From: Moniliella sp. 'wahieum'
Taxonomy: Eukaryota > Basidiomycota > Moniliellomycetes > Moniliellales > Moniliellaceae
NCBI GenBank assembly: GCA_003971905.1
Contig: RSEE01000082.1
Coordinates: 124,001-188,000 of the forward strand
Direction of reading: 5' to 3'
DNA: 64,000 nucleotides
Part shown: positions 34,017 to 45,098 of the stretch, piece after piece
Layout of the letters: each line of letters begins with the position of its first letter
How positions within the stretch are numbered: the first letter of the stretch is position 1
Program-made: the position numbers and the translations under genes
Notes under the pieces: model-generated
The model's database searches: none
The model's input: only the letters and a program-made list of their open reading frames with translations
Told to the model about the DNA's origin: nothing

Positions 34017-35765
34017 TCAAGCCGCTCCAAAGAACTTGAGCATGCCCTGGAAGTCCCACGCCCAAACCGCTCGGGGGGTCCCAACCAACTTGTGAGGGGA
34101 AGCACAAGTTGGACACATCGGGGCAACCACAGTTTCTCCCTTAGTGATATCACGTAGAGCGCCACCACCTTGGGCCTCGTACAAGCGAGGGTGGACAAAG
34201 CCGAGGTTCTTTTTACCTTGTTGTCGTAAGGCGGAATTGACCAGGGCGAGATGGGCAGCAAAGATCGGTGCAGAGGCCGATGTGCCCGCGACGGTTTGGG
34301 TGGTATTTTGGATAACTGTGACGATCGCTTCGCCTTGGGCTGATACGTCAACAATAGCACGTCCGGTCTGGTTGATGTAGTGGGTGAGGTTGGATGGGAG
34401 GTGACGTGCAATGTACGTTTGAGATAGGTTGCGTTGCCAAGACGGCAAGGCATTGAGGTTGGACCACCCTGCTCCCGACCAGATAGCTACGTTTTGCGCT
34501 GGGTCACTCAGTGGGTTGGTAGAATGTTCCGGGTTGGTACCTGCGGTGCCACCTACGACCAGGATGGTATCGGTCGTAGGCCAAGGCGGACTGAGTCCCT
34601 TTTGACAACTCTTGTTTCCCTCGTCAACGCCCGAATCGCCACTGGCAAAAACGACGGTGACGCCTTGCGCGGCAAGAGCGAGGGCGGTCTTGTGCCACCG
34701 CTGCGCATCGTCTGCCGTCAAGGCTGATTCCGCCGGGCCGTACGAAACGCTAATCACGCCCGGTTTGGAGGGACGGTCAAGAACCTGCTGCAAGGGCAGG
34801 AGAAACATATCGTCTGCATGAGACCCGCTGAGGAGAAAGTCGACTTTGAGGGGGCTGATTAGGCCAACAGCCATCTCAAGGTCCAACATGGTCTCCGAAC
34901 CACTAGTTGCATTGGTCGTAGCTGAATCGATCTGGTACGTGTCGGTGGAGATGGATGCGTTGGCCTGGTCTGGGCGGTACTGGGCGAGGAACGAGCTGAG
35001 GTCCGAGTGAGATAGTTTCTCGTCCGAGCCATAGCCAATGATGAGCAAGTCGGTCTGGTTGCCACTAGGCACAGGGTTAAAGCCTTGGGAGCCATAGTGC
35101 TGTCGGAGACAGTCGATGGTGACAAAGGTATCTGAGCATCCTTGTGGACTCTTCTTTGCCGAGTCGAGCGCGGTAGCAGCTTGGTCCGCTGTGAACCGAC
35201 GGCGAAGGCGGTGGCGAGGCGCGGGGCGAAGGAAAGACGTGAGCGGGGTGATGCTCTCCACGCCAGGCAGGTCATCAGGGATAGTGTAAGACTGAGCACG
35301 GAACACACGCGAGGCGCCCAGCTGGTATTCCTCGAGCGGGGCTTGGAACGCCGACGCAACAACAGAGTGGGTCGTGTTGAACGTGACGCGATCGCCATGG
35401 GCACTCCATTGGGCGTGGGTAATGTTGTGCTTGTGGAGCCAGCGCTGGACGGCACGGGTGTGATGCGGGTGCGGAGCCAGGTAGCTGTGGACTTGGGCGT
35501 GGGTGAGCCACTGGGCATGGTGGGACGTGTTGCGCGCAGTGGCGTGGACGTGCTGGTCCAGTTGGTCGAGAGAGGGCGAGGCAAGGTGGAAAGTGAGTTT
35601 GTAGGCGGGATCTTCTACGTTCGTGCGGGCCGAGTGGGGCAGGCGGTGTGCGGCGGCCGAGGGCGGGGCGTGGTGGATGTTGGTGTGGGTGTTGGGCGCG
35701 GCGGAACCGGCAGCAGCGGTGGTGGCCAACGCGGCAGCCGCAGCGGCCAGAAGGAAAGAACGCAT
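34017..35765 (-). CDS. Secreted tripeptidyl-peptidase, sedolisin family S53
   Basis: Acid serine-carboxyl peptidase, 582 residues, uninterrupted and intron-free. Signal peptide MRSFLLAAAAAALATTAAAG, then a pro-domain (about 45-210, with LTHAQVHSYLAPHPHHTRAV), then the catalytic domain. The S53 residues are all visible: Glu and Asp in SETMLDLEMA (about residues 300-310), the oxyanion Asp in FASGDSGV and Ser in GTSASAP. SVSYGPAE and WPTTDTILVVGGT are family landmarks. Many NxT/S sites fit secretion. The calcium site is unusual: DITKG is present, but the usual GWDPVTGLGTP is replaced by ASPHKLVGTP. It is the longest intact frame in the window, in contrast to its neighbours. The ATG at 35765 is chosen because the signal peptide starts there. 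Confidence 0.93.
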   Translation of the reverse strand: MRSFLLAAAAAALATTAAAGSAAPNTHTNIHHAPPSAAAHRLPHSARTNVEDPAYKLTFHLASPSLDQLDQHVHATARNTSHHAQWLTHAQVHSYLAPHPHHTRAVQRWLHKHNITHAQWSAHGDRVTFNTTHSVVASAFQAPLEEYQLGASRVFRAQSYTIPDDLPGVESITPLTSFLRPAPRHRLRRRFTADQAATALDSAKKSPQGCSDTFVTIDCLRQHYGSQGFNPVPSGNQTDLLIIGYGSDEKLSHSDLSSFLAQYRPDQANASISTDTYQIDSATTNATSGSETMLDLEMAVGLISPLKVDFLLSGSHADDMFLLPLQQVLDRPSKPGVISVSYGPAESALTADDAQRWHKTALALAAQGVTVVFASGDSGVDEGNKSCQKGLSPPWPTTDTILVVGGTAGTNPEHSTNPLSDPAQNVAIWSGAGWSNLNALPSWQRNLSQTYIARHLPSNLTHYINQTGRAIVDVSAQGEAIVTVIQNTTQTVAGTSASAPIFAAHLALVNSALRQQGKKNLGFVHPRLYEAQGGGALRDITKGETVVAPMCPTCASPHKLVGTPRAVWAWDFQGMLKFFGAA

Positions 35766-36030
35766 GAGATGGTGGCGGTGGAGGTGGAGGTGGAGATGGG
35801 GGCGGCAGGTTAGATTATACCAAGCCAGCCCCCAGCCAGCAGCCACCGTAGCCAGCCAGAAGGAGCGACCTGCTCGGCATGCTCGCTCGCACACGCACAC
35901 TGCCCGCGTCCCGGCCCCCCGCGCTCGCCTCCACGCTCAACCCTACCCTGTGCGGCCCTACCGGCACCCCGCATTTTAGCATCATCATCGACATCATCGA
36001 TCGTGTACGTGGCTTTCAGTCCGCCAAGCT

Positions 36031-37300
36031 TCACAACAAACAGGGATTGGTTTCAAGTGGAAGCGACTGTGGCGCAGACCAAGAGGACAAGAGGACGGTG
36101 CGCTTGGTTCGCGTGGTCCGCTTGGTCCCTTGAGCGGCCGCCGCCGGCGCAGGGTGCGTGTGGTGCATCCGAACAGGACGTGGAGCTAACGGCAGGCGCT
36201 CCTGGACCAGCTCGGTGGCGGACGAAGACCCAGGTGCCCGTACGTCCCGGTCCCGGTCCCACATGTCGATCCGACTGTCGGAGTATAGGTGCGGCGGTAG
36301 GTCCGGGTGCCGCTATGGCACAGATACTAGCACTAGCACTAGCACTAACACTAGCCTATGCCAAGCTACTCTGGCTGGCCAGGAAGGCAAGCCATGCGTC
36401 TGTGGAGCAGACGGAGCGCGGGTAGGGGTAAGAAGAGCGTTGGGCCAGGAGGAGCGGGGTGCAGTGGGCGCTGCAGCCATCGCCGCGGTAAGTCGAATCG
36501 GTCGGTGGTGCCTGCCCAGGTAGCGAGGGCCATTATGCGGTGGACCTGAGGTGACGTATATGTTGGTCGTAGGGAATTATATACTCTGACGGTGGAGGTG
36601 GGGATGAGCACATGGGGCGGCAAGGCGTGCAAGGCGTAGTGTGGGCCGAGGCCGCCGCAATCCAGCGGCAGCTGTAGCGAAAAGAATACACGGGGGAGAA
36701 GTACGGGTTGGTATAGGTTTCGCTTGGGCTGGCGGGCAAGTTGGCCAAGAGAGTGAAAGTACGAGAGAGGGCACGGCCGTGTTGCAGTAGTACACTGGTT
36801 GAATGGAGGGGGGACGATGTCCGAGTGCCGGGAGTGCCGGTTCACCTTCAGGTGCACGTGCGCGCTCGAGTGCCGGTGGAGCGCGGTGAGCAGGCCCGAG
36901 TGCGAGTGTGACACAACTCCCCCCAGGGCCAGGAGGAGCAGTCTGCCTTCGCCCCGCCCGGTATACACGACTCACGGGCCACAGTACTCGGGGGTTAGAC
37001 GGATCCCATCCACACGCTCTAGAGCGTCTCACAACGCGAGAGGAAGGAGAAGCGGATGCGGTAGGGGGGAAAGCAGTAGCGGTCCAAGGCGACGCCGAAG
37101 GCCAAGCAAAGTGCCCCCCAGGGAGAAGGCGACGACAATGAAGGTTTTGCGGCGGAAGTGGAAGTGGATATGGCGCACGAGGAAGAGGTCGAGGTACCTC
37201 GCCACGGTATTGAGAGAACAGCGGGGCGGGGCGGGCCAGGAGAGCCGAGGTGAGGCCGATGGGGCCTACACGCCTACACGTAAGCGGTCATCCAGACTAA
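36031..37300 (-). CDS. Unassigned minus-strand coding region (low confidence)
   Basis: Not recognised. Fragments that look coding are a hydrophobic segment FRRKTFIVVAFSLGGTLLGL near 37150 (a likely membrane span after a basic stretch), NPYFSPVYSFRYSCRWIAAA near 36690, EYIIPYDQHIRHLRS near 36560, and a tail YSDSRIDMWDRDRDVRAPG...ETNPCLL-stop near 36270-36031. They lie in different frames, so introns, indels or both must separate them. Position, between two minus-strand genes and in the same orientation, favours a real membrane protein gene. No family can be named. It could also be several chance frames in GC-rich DNA. Confidence 0.3.
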
Positions 37301-37940
37301 ACGTGTGATGCACGCGTTGGCGCTGTTGGCCGGTGGCAGTTGGCGTTTGGGGCGAGCGCTTGCGGGAGGGGGCCTGCCCCCTCCCCCCGGCGGCTCGGCA
37401 TCTTGTTGTGCAACAAGTATGCAGCCGCAGCGCTGCCAGCGCCTCGTGGGTTAGATCCATCCATCTATCCATATATCTATCTGTGCGTCGTAGTCCGCCC
37501 CACGACGCACCATTGCATCTCCGAACCGATGCATACTGGAACCACATGTGCCCTAGTGGTCTATCCCCCGTTCTGGTCTGTACCCTCTATTTTGCCGCCT
37601 ACCTCTTTCAACGTTCAACGTTTAACGTTCAACCTCGAGACTGGAAAGCAGGTGTGTCATGCGAGACGAGCCGGGGAACATGAGGTATCGGCCCCTGAGG
37701 AGAAGACGAACAAAACAGCCCCCCCCCCCAGGCAAGCGCAACTAAAGGGTGGATGTGCCGGTGGGGAAGGGGGGAGGGGAGGGTGTGGGGCGTGGAACGC
37801 ACAACGCAGAATGTGAAAGTAGGAACGAGACAAGGAACAGGGAGACTACAGGCCTACACGCCTACAAGCGTTAAGCAGGCGGATATCCACGTAGGCAGGC
37901 AGGCAGGCAGATAGGTGTGTGTATGTCTGGGCGGGAGAGG
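37301..37940. other. Intergenic downstream of ATX1
   Basis: No gene recognised. It contains CATC/ATCT microsatellite (about 37455-37480) and a tandem of AACGTTCAACGTTTAACGTTCAAC type at about 37607-37632. Confidence 0.5.
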
Positions 37941-38225
37941 CTAGGCGACAACCTCGCCCTTGAGGACCTCCTTGCCGGTCTTTTTGATCTTTTCCAAGAC
38001 CGTGTCGTAGGGCGCAGAGCCCTTGACGACGACGCTCTGCTGGTCGAGGTTGACGTCGTAGGAGGAGACGCCATCGAGCTTGCCCAGCACGCGGCTGACG
38101 GCGCCGCTGCAGCCGCTGCAGGTCATCTTGACGGTAAAGTGGTACTCGTGCTGAGGGGGGGGGAGGGGGGGTCAGGCGGGGATGCGGAGGGGGGGCAAGG
38201 CGGAAGGGCCACATACCTCGGCCAT
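37941..38225 (-). CDS. ATX1: Copper chaperone ATX1
   Basis: Cytosolic Cu(I) metallochaperone that hands copper to the P-type ATPase CCC2 in the Golgi. 72 residues, the normal family length, from two exons: 38225-38217 (Met-Ala-Glu only) and 38150-37941, separated by a 66-nt intron with GTATGT and CAG ends. The single HMA domain has the metal site MTCSGC, preceded by HEYHFTVK and followed by GAVSRVLGKLDGVSSYDVNL. The Lys-rich C-terminal helix (EKIKKTGKEVLKGE) matches the positive patch used to dock on CCC2. Without the 9-nt first exon the frame would appear to start at the metal-site Met, so the exon matters for correct annotation. Confidence 0.93.
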
Positions 38226-38913
38226 GGTGGGAGAGGGAGGGGAGGTGGAGGGGAGGAGAGGGAGCGCAGCTGGGCCAGCGGGGGGTTGAAGGGACGGATC
38301 CGCCTGATCTGATCCGGCAGGTCAAGGTGCTGCGGCCGGAGTTTGGCCTGTGGGCCTTGCATGACCGATTAGGCTTAGGAGCGGGGGCTTACCTCAGCAG
38401 CGCACCGCTCGGGTGCTAGGGTTGATGGCGTGCTGCAGCAGCAGGGTTGCGCGTGCAACACTACAATATTCACCTTTGGCCATCCATCCACCCCACCAGG
38501 GGTTATAAACCCACGCAGGCACGGGTGTGCACGGCGGCATGGATGACGGCCGGAGTTGGGCGGGGTACATAGCGAGGAGATACGTACGTCCCTATCCACC
38601 GTCTCCACCCCCTGCCACGGCGGGGGTGTGCATGGCGGTCGCATATATATGCGAGGGCGCGCTCGACGGACCCCAGACGACGGACGACGCAGCGCTGGCC
38701 GCAGCCCACGCGTGACGGGCGTGGCGTGTGCGTTGCTCCTATCCAGTGCGCACATACTAGTGCCCAGCGCCCACACCAGCAGTCCTACCCGTCTCGCCCC
38801 CTCGCTGCGCCCATCCGCAACGCCACGCCCACCGCATCCACCACCGCCCACCGCATCCATCCATCCATCCTCCATCCATCCATCCTCCATCCATCCTGCC
38901 CCCCTCCACCAGC
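38226..38913. other. ATX1 / Rho-GEF intergenic region
   Basis: Divergent spacer of about 690 bases with CCATCC repeats near 38855-38895. No other gene recognised. The Rho-GEF start may lie inside this interval. Confidence 0.5.
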
Positions 38914-41900
38914 ATGTCCGTGCACCACCCCCCATACCCCGCCCCCGCCCCCCCAGCCTCCTCTCCGTCCTCGCCACCCACCTTGCCGCCTCCCCCACCC
39001 ACTCGCCCCACACCCGCCGCCCCTGGTCCTCAGCCTCGCCGCCCTCCTCCAGCCCCGCATCCACACCCTCTTCCACGCCGTCCCGCCGCACACCCCCTTC
39101 AGCCTCGCCCGCGCCGCCGGCCCCCCGCGCTTTGGCCAGCCCCCCGACCCCGACGACCCCCACCACCCCGCCACCATTGCCGAGGAGCAGCTCGCGCCCA
39201 TGCCATCCACCGTCTCGCCGCCCTCGTCGACGCAGGCTTCCTCACCCCCGCAGCCGTCCCGTCCTCCTCCTCATCGCCAGGCCGCAGCCCCGCCGCCGCC
39301 GCAGCAGCAGTTCCCTCGGCGGCATTCTTGCTCCAGGACGGCGGCCAGGATCTGTGGCTGGTAGTCCACCGGCCTCTTCCCTGCCCACGGCTGTCATGCC
39401 CGCCTTGGCCTGCTGCTACGCCCCCACCTGCGCCACCACCACCTCCTCACCCCCCTCTGCGACAGTCCTGCCGGCTGCTACTCCCCCACGTGTCCCTGCC
39501 GCGCCGGGCCCTCGGCCACCCCACGCGTAGCCAATCCCGATCCCGACGCACCCACGTCAGCCTCCACGGTCCGGCACATGTCCCAAACCAATAATCATCA
39601 AGCGCCCCCAGTCCGCAAGGGCTCTCGCCCTTCCCCGCACATCCGTCGCCACTCGTCCCTCGCCGCCAGCATCTCCAGCAGTATCACTACCCGTCCCTGG
39701 CGGCTATACCTCCATCAGCAGTCCCGCCGCCACGCCTCCCAACGGACAGCAACCGCAGCTTTCTCCCGCTCCGCTGGACAACCCTTTTGCTTCCTCCTCG
39801 CCTCGTCGGCCTTCTCGGCCACTCAGTCCACTCAGTCCACTTAGTGGCCCTCCTGTTTTCGAGACCAATGGTACTCCCTCTTCGTCTCTCCTTGGCACCG
39901 CCACCACCACCACACACCACCACCACCACCCACTACCTCCTCCTCCTCCTCCGTGCCCATCAGCGGGGCTGGGGGCATCCGCCAATCTGGTTCGCGCCCT
40001 TCCCTCTCCCATCATCCTCCGCCGCCGACATTGTTTGAGACTCCGTGGGACACGTCCCATCCCCTCACCCAAACCATCGAGGACGAGGACAACCCCCCAC
40101 CCCAGGCGTCAGCGTGCGCACCAGATCAAGATCAAGGCAGCAAAACCCTCCGGAGCAAACTGCCTCCGTCGAGCCACCGACCCCCCGTACCTGTCGGCGG
40201 GACAGTAGTACGACCACCGTCGATGTTTGGATCACATTCCGTCGATGCAAGTAGCAGTCAACGTCGCTTGACGGCGGACCAAGCTGCGGAACAAGACGAG
40301 TTGTTGAACCGCACCAAAACCAGCAAGTCCCTCCCTACCAACCCACACCCCAATGCGCTTGGTCTTCGCTACCCTGGCTCCTTGGTCCCTCCCACGGTCG
40401 CCTCCTCTTCTTCGTCGGGGACTTGGCAACCGTCTTCGTACCAAGCTACGGGACTTGTTTCTGCAGCCCAGCAGGCGACTTCTTCGCCCTCTTCTCCCGC
40501 TTTCTCCCCGCCCACGTCGCGAGCTTCATCCAGTGGACCTTGGGGCCCAAGTCCTACGCCGCTACTGGACCGGCCTCCGAACGAGCGGCTACACGCGTCG
40601 CTGCAGGATGTCTTGACGCACAAGGTGGCTACCAACCGGCGTCCTGAGTGGGTGGAACTTATCCTGCTTTCCAGCACGCTCCCACCTGGTACCAGTCCCG
40701 AGCACAAGCGCGAATGTGGGCGGCAAAATGCGCTGAACGAGTTGTGCTATAACCATGCGGCGTTCGTTGGCGATCTGCGCTTGCTGCGCGACACGATCCT
40801 CCCTGCGCTCCAAACTGGCATTCTTCCGTCTGGACTGGACACGGCGGGCCAGCACAACATCGTTCGTACCACCACGACGGCCAGTACGGAGTCGAGCATG
40901 AGCGCGACCACGAGCATGAGCATGAGCACGATGCGTGCACCGTCGTGGCTGCCTACATCTGCGACGCCTCGTCACTTGAGCTCAGGTCTGCTCAGTCCAA
41001 GTACGCTCTTATCCTCCTCTCCTACTGCGGGGTTAAAGTTGTCGCCAAGTCGGACGGACTTGTGTACGCAAATGATCCGTACGACCAGCATGCTAATCAA
41101 AGTGAACGAGGAATTACTCTTTGACCTGATGCAACGTGTCTTGGCCGCGCGCGAAGGGTACATTACGCATGTGGGAGATCTCTTGGTAGCGCATTACACC
41201 CGACCTGGATTTTGGCCTGCGGTACGAACCTACTTTACTGTTTCGCAGCGGTACCTCACCGAGCTCCAGATGGACTATTTGCGCGACACGCAGTTCCAGG
41301 AATTCGTTCGGTTGCTTTCCCAGACCGCAGGGGCGAACAAGAAAGACGTGATGGCGTTGGTAGATCGGCCTCGGACCGCGTTGCCGCAGGGAGCGCTGCC
41401 GTTGAAACCGATTTTGGACAAGACGCGGGCGGGAGGGTGGGCCGGGTTAACCGAGGCGCAAACTCAAGAGGAAAAAGAGCAATTACGACGTGCACATAGT
41501 TTGCTCACCAATATTGCATTTACTTGACAAGGAAGTGATTCCCAACAGCACAGCGCGGTGTCAAGCGCTACAGCTGCACCAGCGGCTCTTGTGGAAAGCT
41601 AATGTGGCATTGGAGATGCCTCTATGATCCATACGGTGCGCCTAGCTGGGCCGCACCGACGAGTGCTCTTGGACAAGGCGGGGCGTAAGGCAGTGTACGC
41701 TGGCGCGCCCTCAAACACGAACTCGAACTTGTCCTCGTACGTGCCAGGACAAGTGCAACAATCGATCCAGCCGTTACGTTTGGTATTGACCGACTCGTCG
41801 TTGTTGGTCTTGGTGCCGGTGACTGTATCGATCAAGTACCTCATTCTCCACTCGACTCGCACGTCCGACATTGACGATCCGTATTACGTCGCCGACCGGG

Positions 41901-44271
41901 TGCATGCGGAAACCGACCCGAGGTTGGACACGGAACTCACGGAAGCGTTCCGCTTTGCTTGGAGGGTACGTTTTGTCTCTTGTCTCTTGTCTCTTGTCTC
42001 TTGTCTCTTGTCCCCCTTATTGTTGCTCTTGCTCTTGCTCTTATTGCGTTTGAGGGGTATGGTGAAAGGGCGTTGTGGTAAAAGCGAAATATGGGAGAAA
42101 GTACTGACGCAGCCTCATCGGTTTCGGTTTCATTCGATTTGGGTTCGGATTTGGGTTCTTCTGTGTGGGGATGATATGTGCATGGGATACGTTTTGGGTG
42201 TGCTTTGTTGTACAGCCGATTCCACTGGAGGCACTGGAGATGGGCAAGTTTGATGAACCTGCGATCCAGGGGAGAAACAAACGTTGTACCCGTTCCATTT
42301 GGGGCACGTTGCGACCGGTCCCAAGGTACTCTACACCACCACCTCCTCCGAGCGGGAAGAGATTGAAAAAGTGGTGCAGGAGGCAGCTGACGCACGTAAA
42401 GTCACCATCTCCCAGTATGCGCCTATGCAGCTCAACCTCTTGACTGAGCAGCGTTCTCCGTCGCTACGTCCGCTGCACCTTCTTCTTCTTCTTCCACTTC
42501 CACTTCCACCTCTACTTCTACTCCCACCCCTTCAACCTCTTTTACTTCTTCAGCTTCTTGTGGTGCTACTCTTCCGGCGCAACCAGCGGGCCCCGCGACG
42601 CAAATGGAAGTGGTGAAAGCGATTGTGTTCCAGACGAACGAGGGACGGGAATGGATGGCGATCGCGACGCGTTCGACTGTCTGGGTAGGCCAACGGGGGT
42701 TGCCGTTGCACCCCGCCTTATCTGCCAGCAGCTGCAACATTGTCAACATGGCGCTATTTGCACCGTGCCTCGGCAGCCGGTACACGGGCACGTTGGTGGT
42801 GCAGTTGGGCACCGACGTGTGGGGGTACGCGTTGGATGCGATCTTGGCGCGTGACGCGGCTTTGCAGGAAATCAGCAGGGTGCGGATCAACCGTGGTCGC
42901 CGTGACGAGGTGGGCGTGATGCGCATAGGAAAGACCCCTGGTTCAACGGGCAGACCAGTACTAGTGTACCAACATCGTCGTACCCATGGACATTTCGGTA
43001 CGTGCACGTCGAGCCCAGCAGCAGCAGTGGCGGCAAGCTTGGTGGTGGTGCATCTGGGGCGGGGGGACTTCAACCTCAATCTCGACGGTTGGGGGGCTAC
43101 GACGCATGTTCGGTTCGTCCGTGCGACGCGGGGCGAGTGGACAAGTGGAACTGAGTAACGATCGTACGCTCTCGACGCAGCGTAAGCATCCTCGTGCGAT
43201 CCAGTGTGTACGGTGCCGGGGTGGCGGTGATGCATGAGGATGGGGTGGACGTTGTGCATCCTACCTTGAGTGCGCAGGGCGACCCAAGCGCCATCATTTC
43301 TTTACCGGACTTCACTTTGACCCCGCGCGCAGCTCGATTTGGTCGATGGTGCGTACGTCGGGGCACAGCAGCACCAGAAGCAGTACCAAACCAAGAAGCC
43401 GCACCAACACCAACAGCGGCCCCAGTCGCAGTCGCAGGAGGGACCGGCCTCTACGTCAGTGGGCGGTGGGACAACAGCGACGACGCCGACGACGCAAGAC
43501 CAAGCGGAGACGGAGATGACCTTGTCGCGCGTACCTAACCGAGTGCGGTCCGAACCGAGCTGGAAAACAGTCAAGTGCTCTGTCTCTTCTCGGTTCCTAG
43601 GCCTGTGCGTGCGCAGCACGCGAACCCTCCTGCGCCCTCTACGGCGCTTACCTTGCAAGCCTCGCCAGGCTTACCTGCTCCGACGGCCGCAGGTGCGGGC
43701 ACGGGAACGGGCACGGGCACGGGTGCGGGTGCTGTGGCGTAGGCGTACGCCTACGGGTGCGACGGGACATTTTGCTCGTGTACCAAAAGTACGGCGTGTA
43801 CGTGGTTTCGGAGCAAGGTGGGATGGCGAACTGTGCTGGGTCACCTACGCGGATGGAAGATGCGTTCGCGTGGGAAGGACGACCAGAACATGTGATCCAA
43901 CGTGGCGAGTACCTGGTTGCAATAAGTAAGCGGTTAATCGAGGTGCGTAGGACCGATGGAAGGTTGCTCCAGGTCTTGGCGGATCCCATTGGCACCTCGT
44001 CTCGGGTGACGTTGTGATCATGCCCCCCCTGGCCGGTGAAGATCAACTCACCCCAAGCGGTGGGAGCAGGGGCAGTACGAGTACGACTTCCCCCCACGCA
44101 CAAAAGGGCACCCACAAGGGCACCCACCAGAGCAACAATAAGGACAACAAGGAGGCGACACAACCCATCTTGGTGTGCCAGCGGGCGCCGTCGCGTGTGC
44201 CCGGGTACGAGGAGCAGACGGTTTTTGAGCTGGTGCTCAAGCGGCGCGAACCCGGTAAGACGGCGGCCTAA
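38914..44271 (+). CDS. ROM2: Rho1 guanine-nucleotide exchange factor (DH-PH-CNH, ROM1/ROM2 type)
   Basis: Activates Rho1 in the cell-wall integrity pathway at sites of growth. Order: long Pro/Ser-rich N-terminus with a DEP-like fragment (AIHRLAALVDAGFL...FLLQDGGQDLWLV, about 39200-39360), a DH domain (about 40640-41520: RQNALNELCYNHAAFVGDL, RVLAAREGYITHVGDLLV, FTVSQRYLTELQMDYLRD), a PH domain (about 41640-42420: AGRKAVYAG, TDSSLLVLVPV, then RPIPLEALEMGKFDEP and YPFHLGH), and a C-terminal citron homology domain (about 42600-44271: REWMAIATRSTVWVGQRG, LLVYQKYGVYVVSEQGG, WEGRPEHVIQRGEYLVAISK). The intron at 41966-42215 rejoins FRFAWR to PIPLEAL exactly as in ROM2. Several one-base frame changes occur, and the N-terminal start is uncertain. 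Confidence 0.85.
41966..42215 (+). other. Intron of the Rho-GEF with 7-bp tandem repeat
   Basis: GTACGT donor and TACAG acceptor, 250 nt. It starts with four or five copies of TGTCTCT-type 7-mers and is pyrimidine-rich. Its removal restores the conserved WR-PIPLE junction. Confidence 0.8.
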
Positions 44272-45098
44272 ACGCGTTCTGCTTGGTAGGTACGTGTACG
44301 TCGTCTACGTGTATGTACCCCGTACTACGTGGACTTGTACATGTCCCATGCCATACAGTCCGCAGCGGCCTGCTGCGGGAGGGAGATTGGGCCAGGAGAC
44401 GTATGTGCCATGTTCAAGTGAAGCCGGATGCGGGTGAATGCGGTTGGGTGCGGTTGAAGGTGAACCTGAATCTTGGCCTGTGAATTAGGTGGGGGGGGGG
44501 GGGGGGGGGTACCCGGAGGAGTTTACCGGTTGCCGATTCCCGATTACCGATTACGATTGACATGGACACTATGTGGTACGAGATCTGGGATGGACGGATG
44601 ATACGGATGATACTGAGACGGAGATGGAGATGCAGGGGTGCCAATTAACCCGTCTTCCATGCCATGTTATACTAGCCCCAAAAAGTATGGCGTCTTCCGC
44701 ATCATCAGACGTATAATAGTAGAGGTTCCCCGTTGAAGTTCTGACGTTAGATCTGTTGAGATATCGCACGAAACTTAAGGGTTCGTGGAAAACTTGAGAC
44801 AAGGGATACTAATTGGAATCCGCAATGCATCGACAATAGGTAGTACGTTCATTGGCTGTACCAACACGAGAAGATGGCCAACAGAAGAGGGAAGGGTGTG
44901 TGTAAAAAGACATCTAGGTCAACGGTAGGGGAGGGGGAGGGGGAGGCAGAGAGCACAAGAAGAAGGATCCACAAACGTGGTAGTAGCTGTTTCAGTACTC
45001 AAGTACACACAAAGTACACAAGCACTCAGTCCGAGATCCCACCCCGATCCCAGATCCCACAGATCCCATACCACAGACCACAGACCACAGATGCACGC
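44272..45098. other. Convergent intergenic region with a 19-G tract
   Basis: It lies between two 3' ends. A run of 19 G at 44491-44509 is the most extreme homopolymer in the window. No gene recognised. Confidence 0.6.

Noticed and set aside
36799-36920. Cys-rich plus-strand peptide (CRECRFTFRCTC)
   Set aside because: Arises from GTGCCGG-type repeats; no spacing pattern of a real Cys-rich family.
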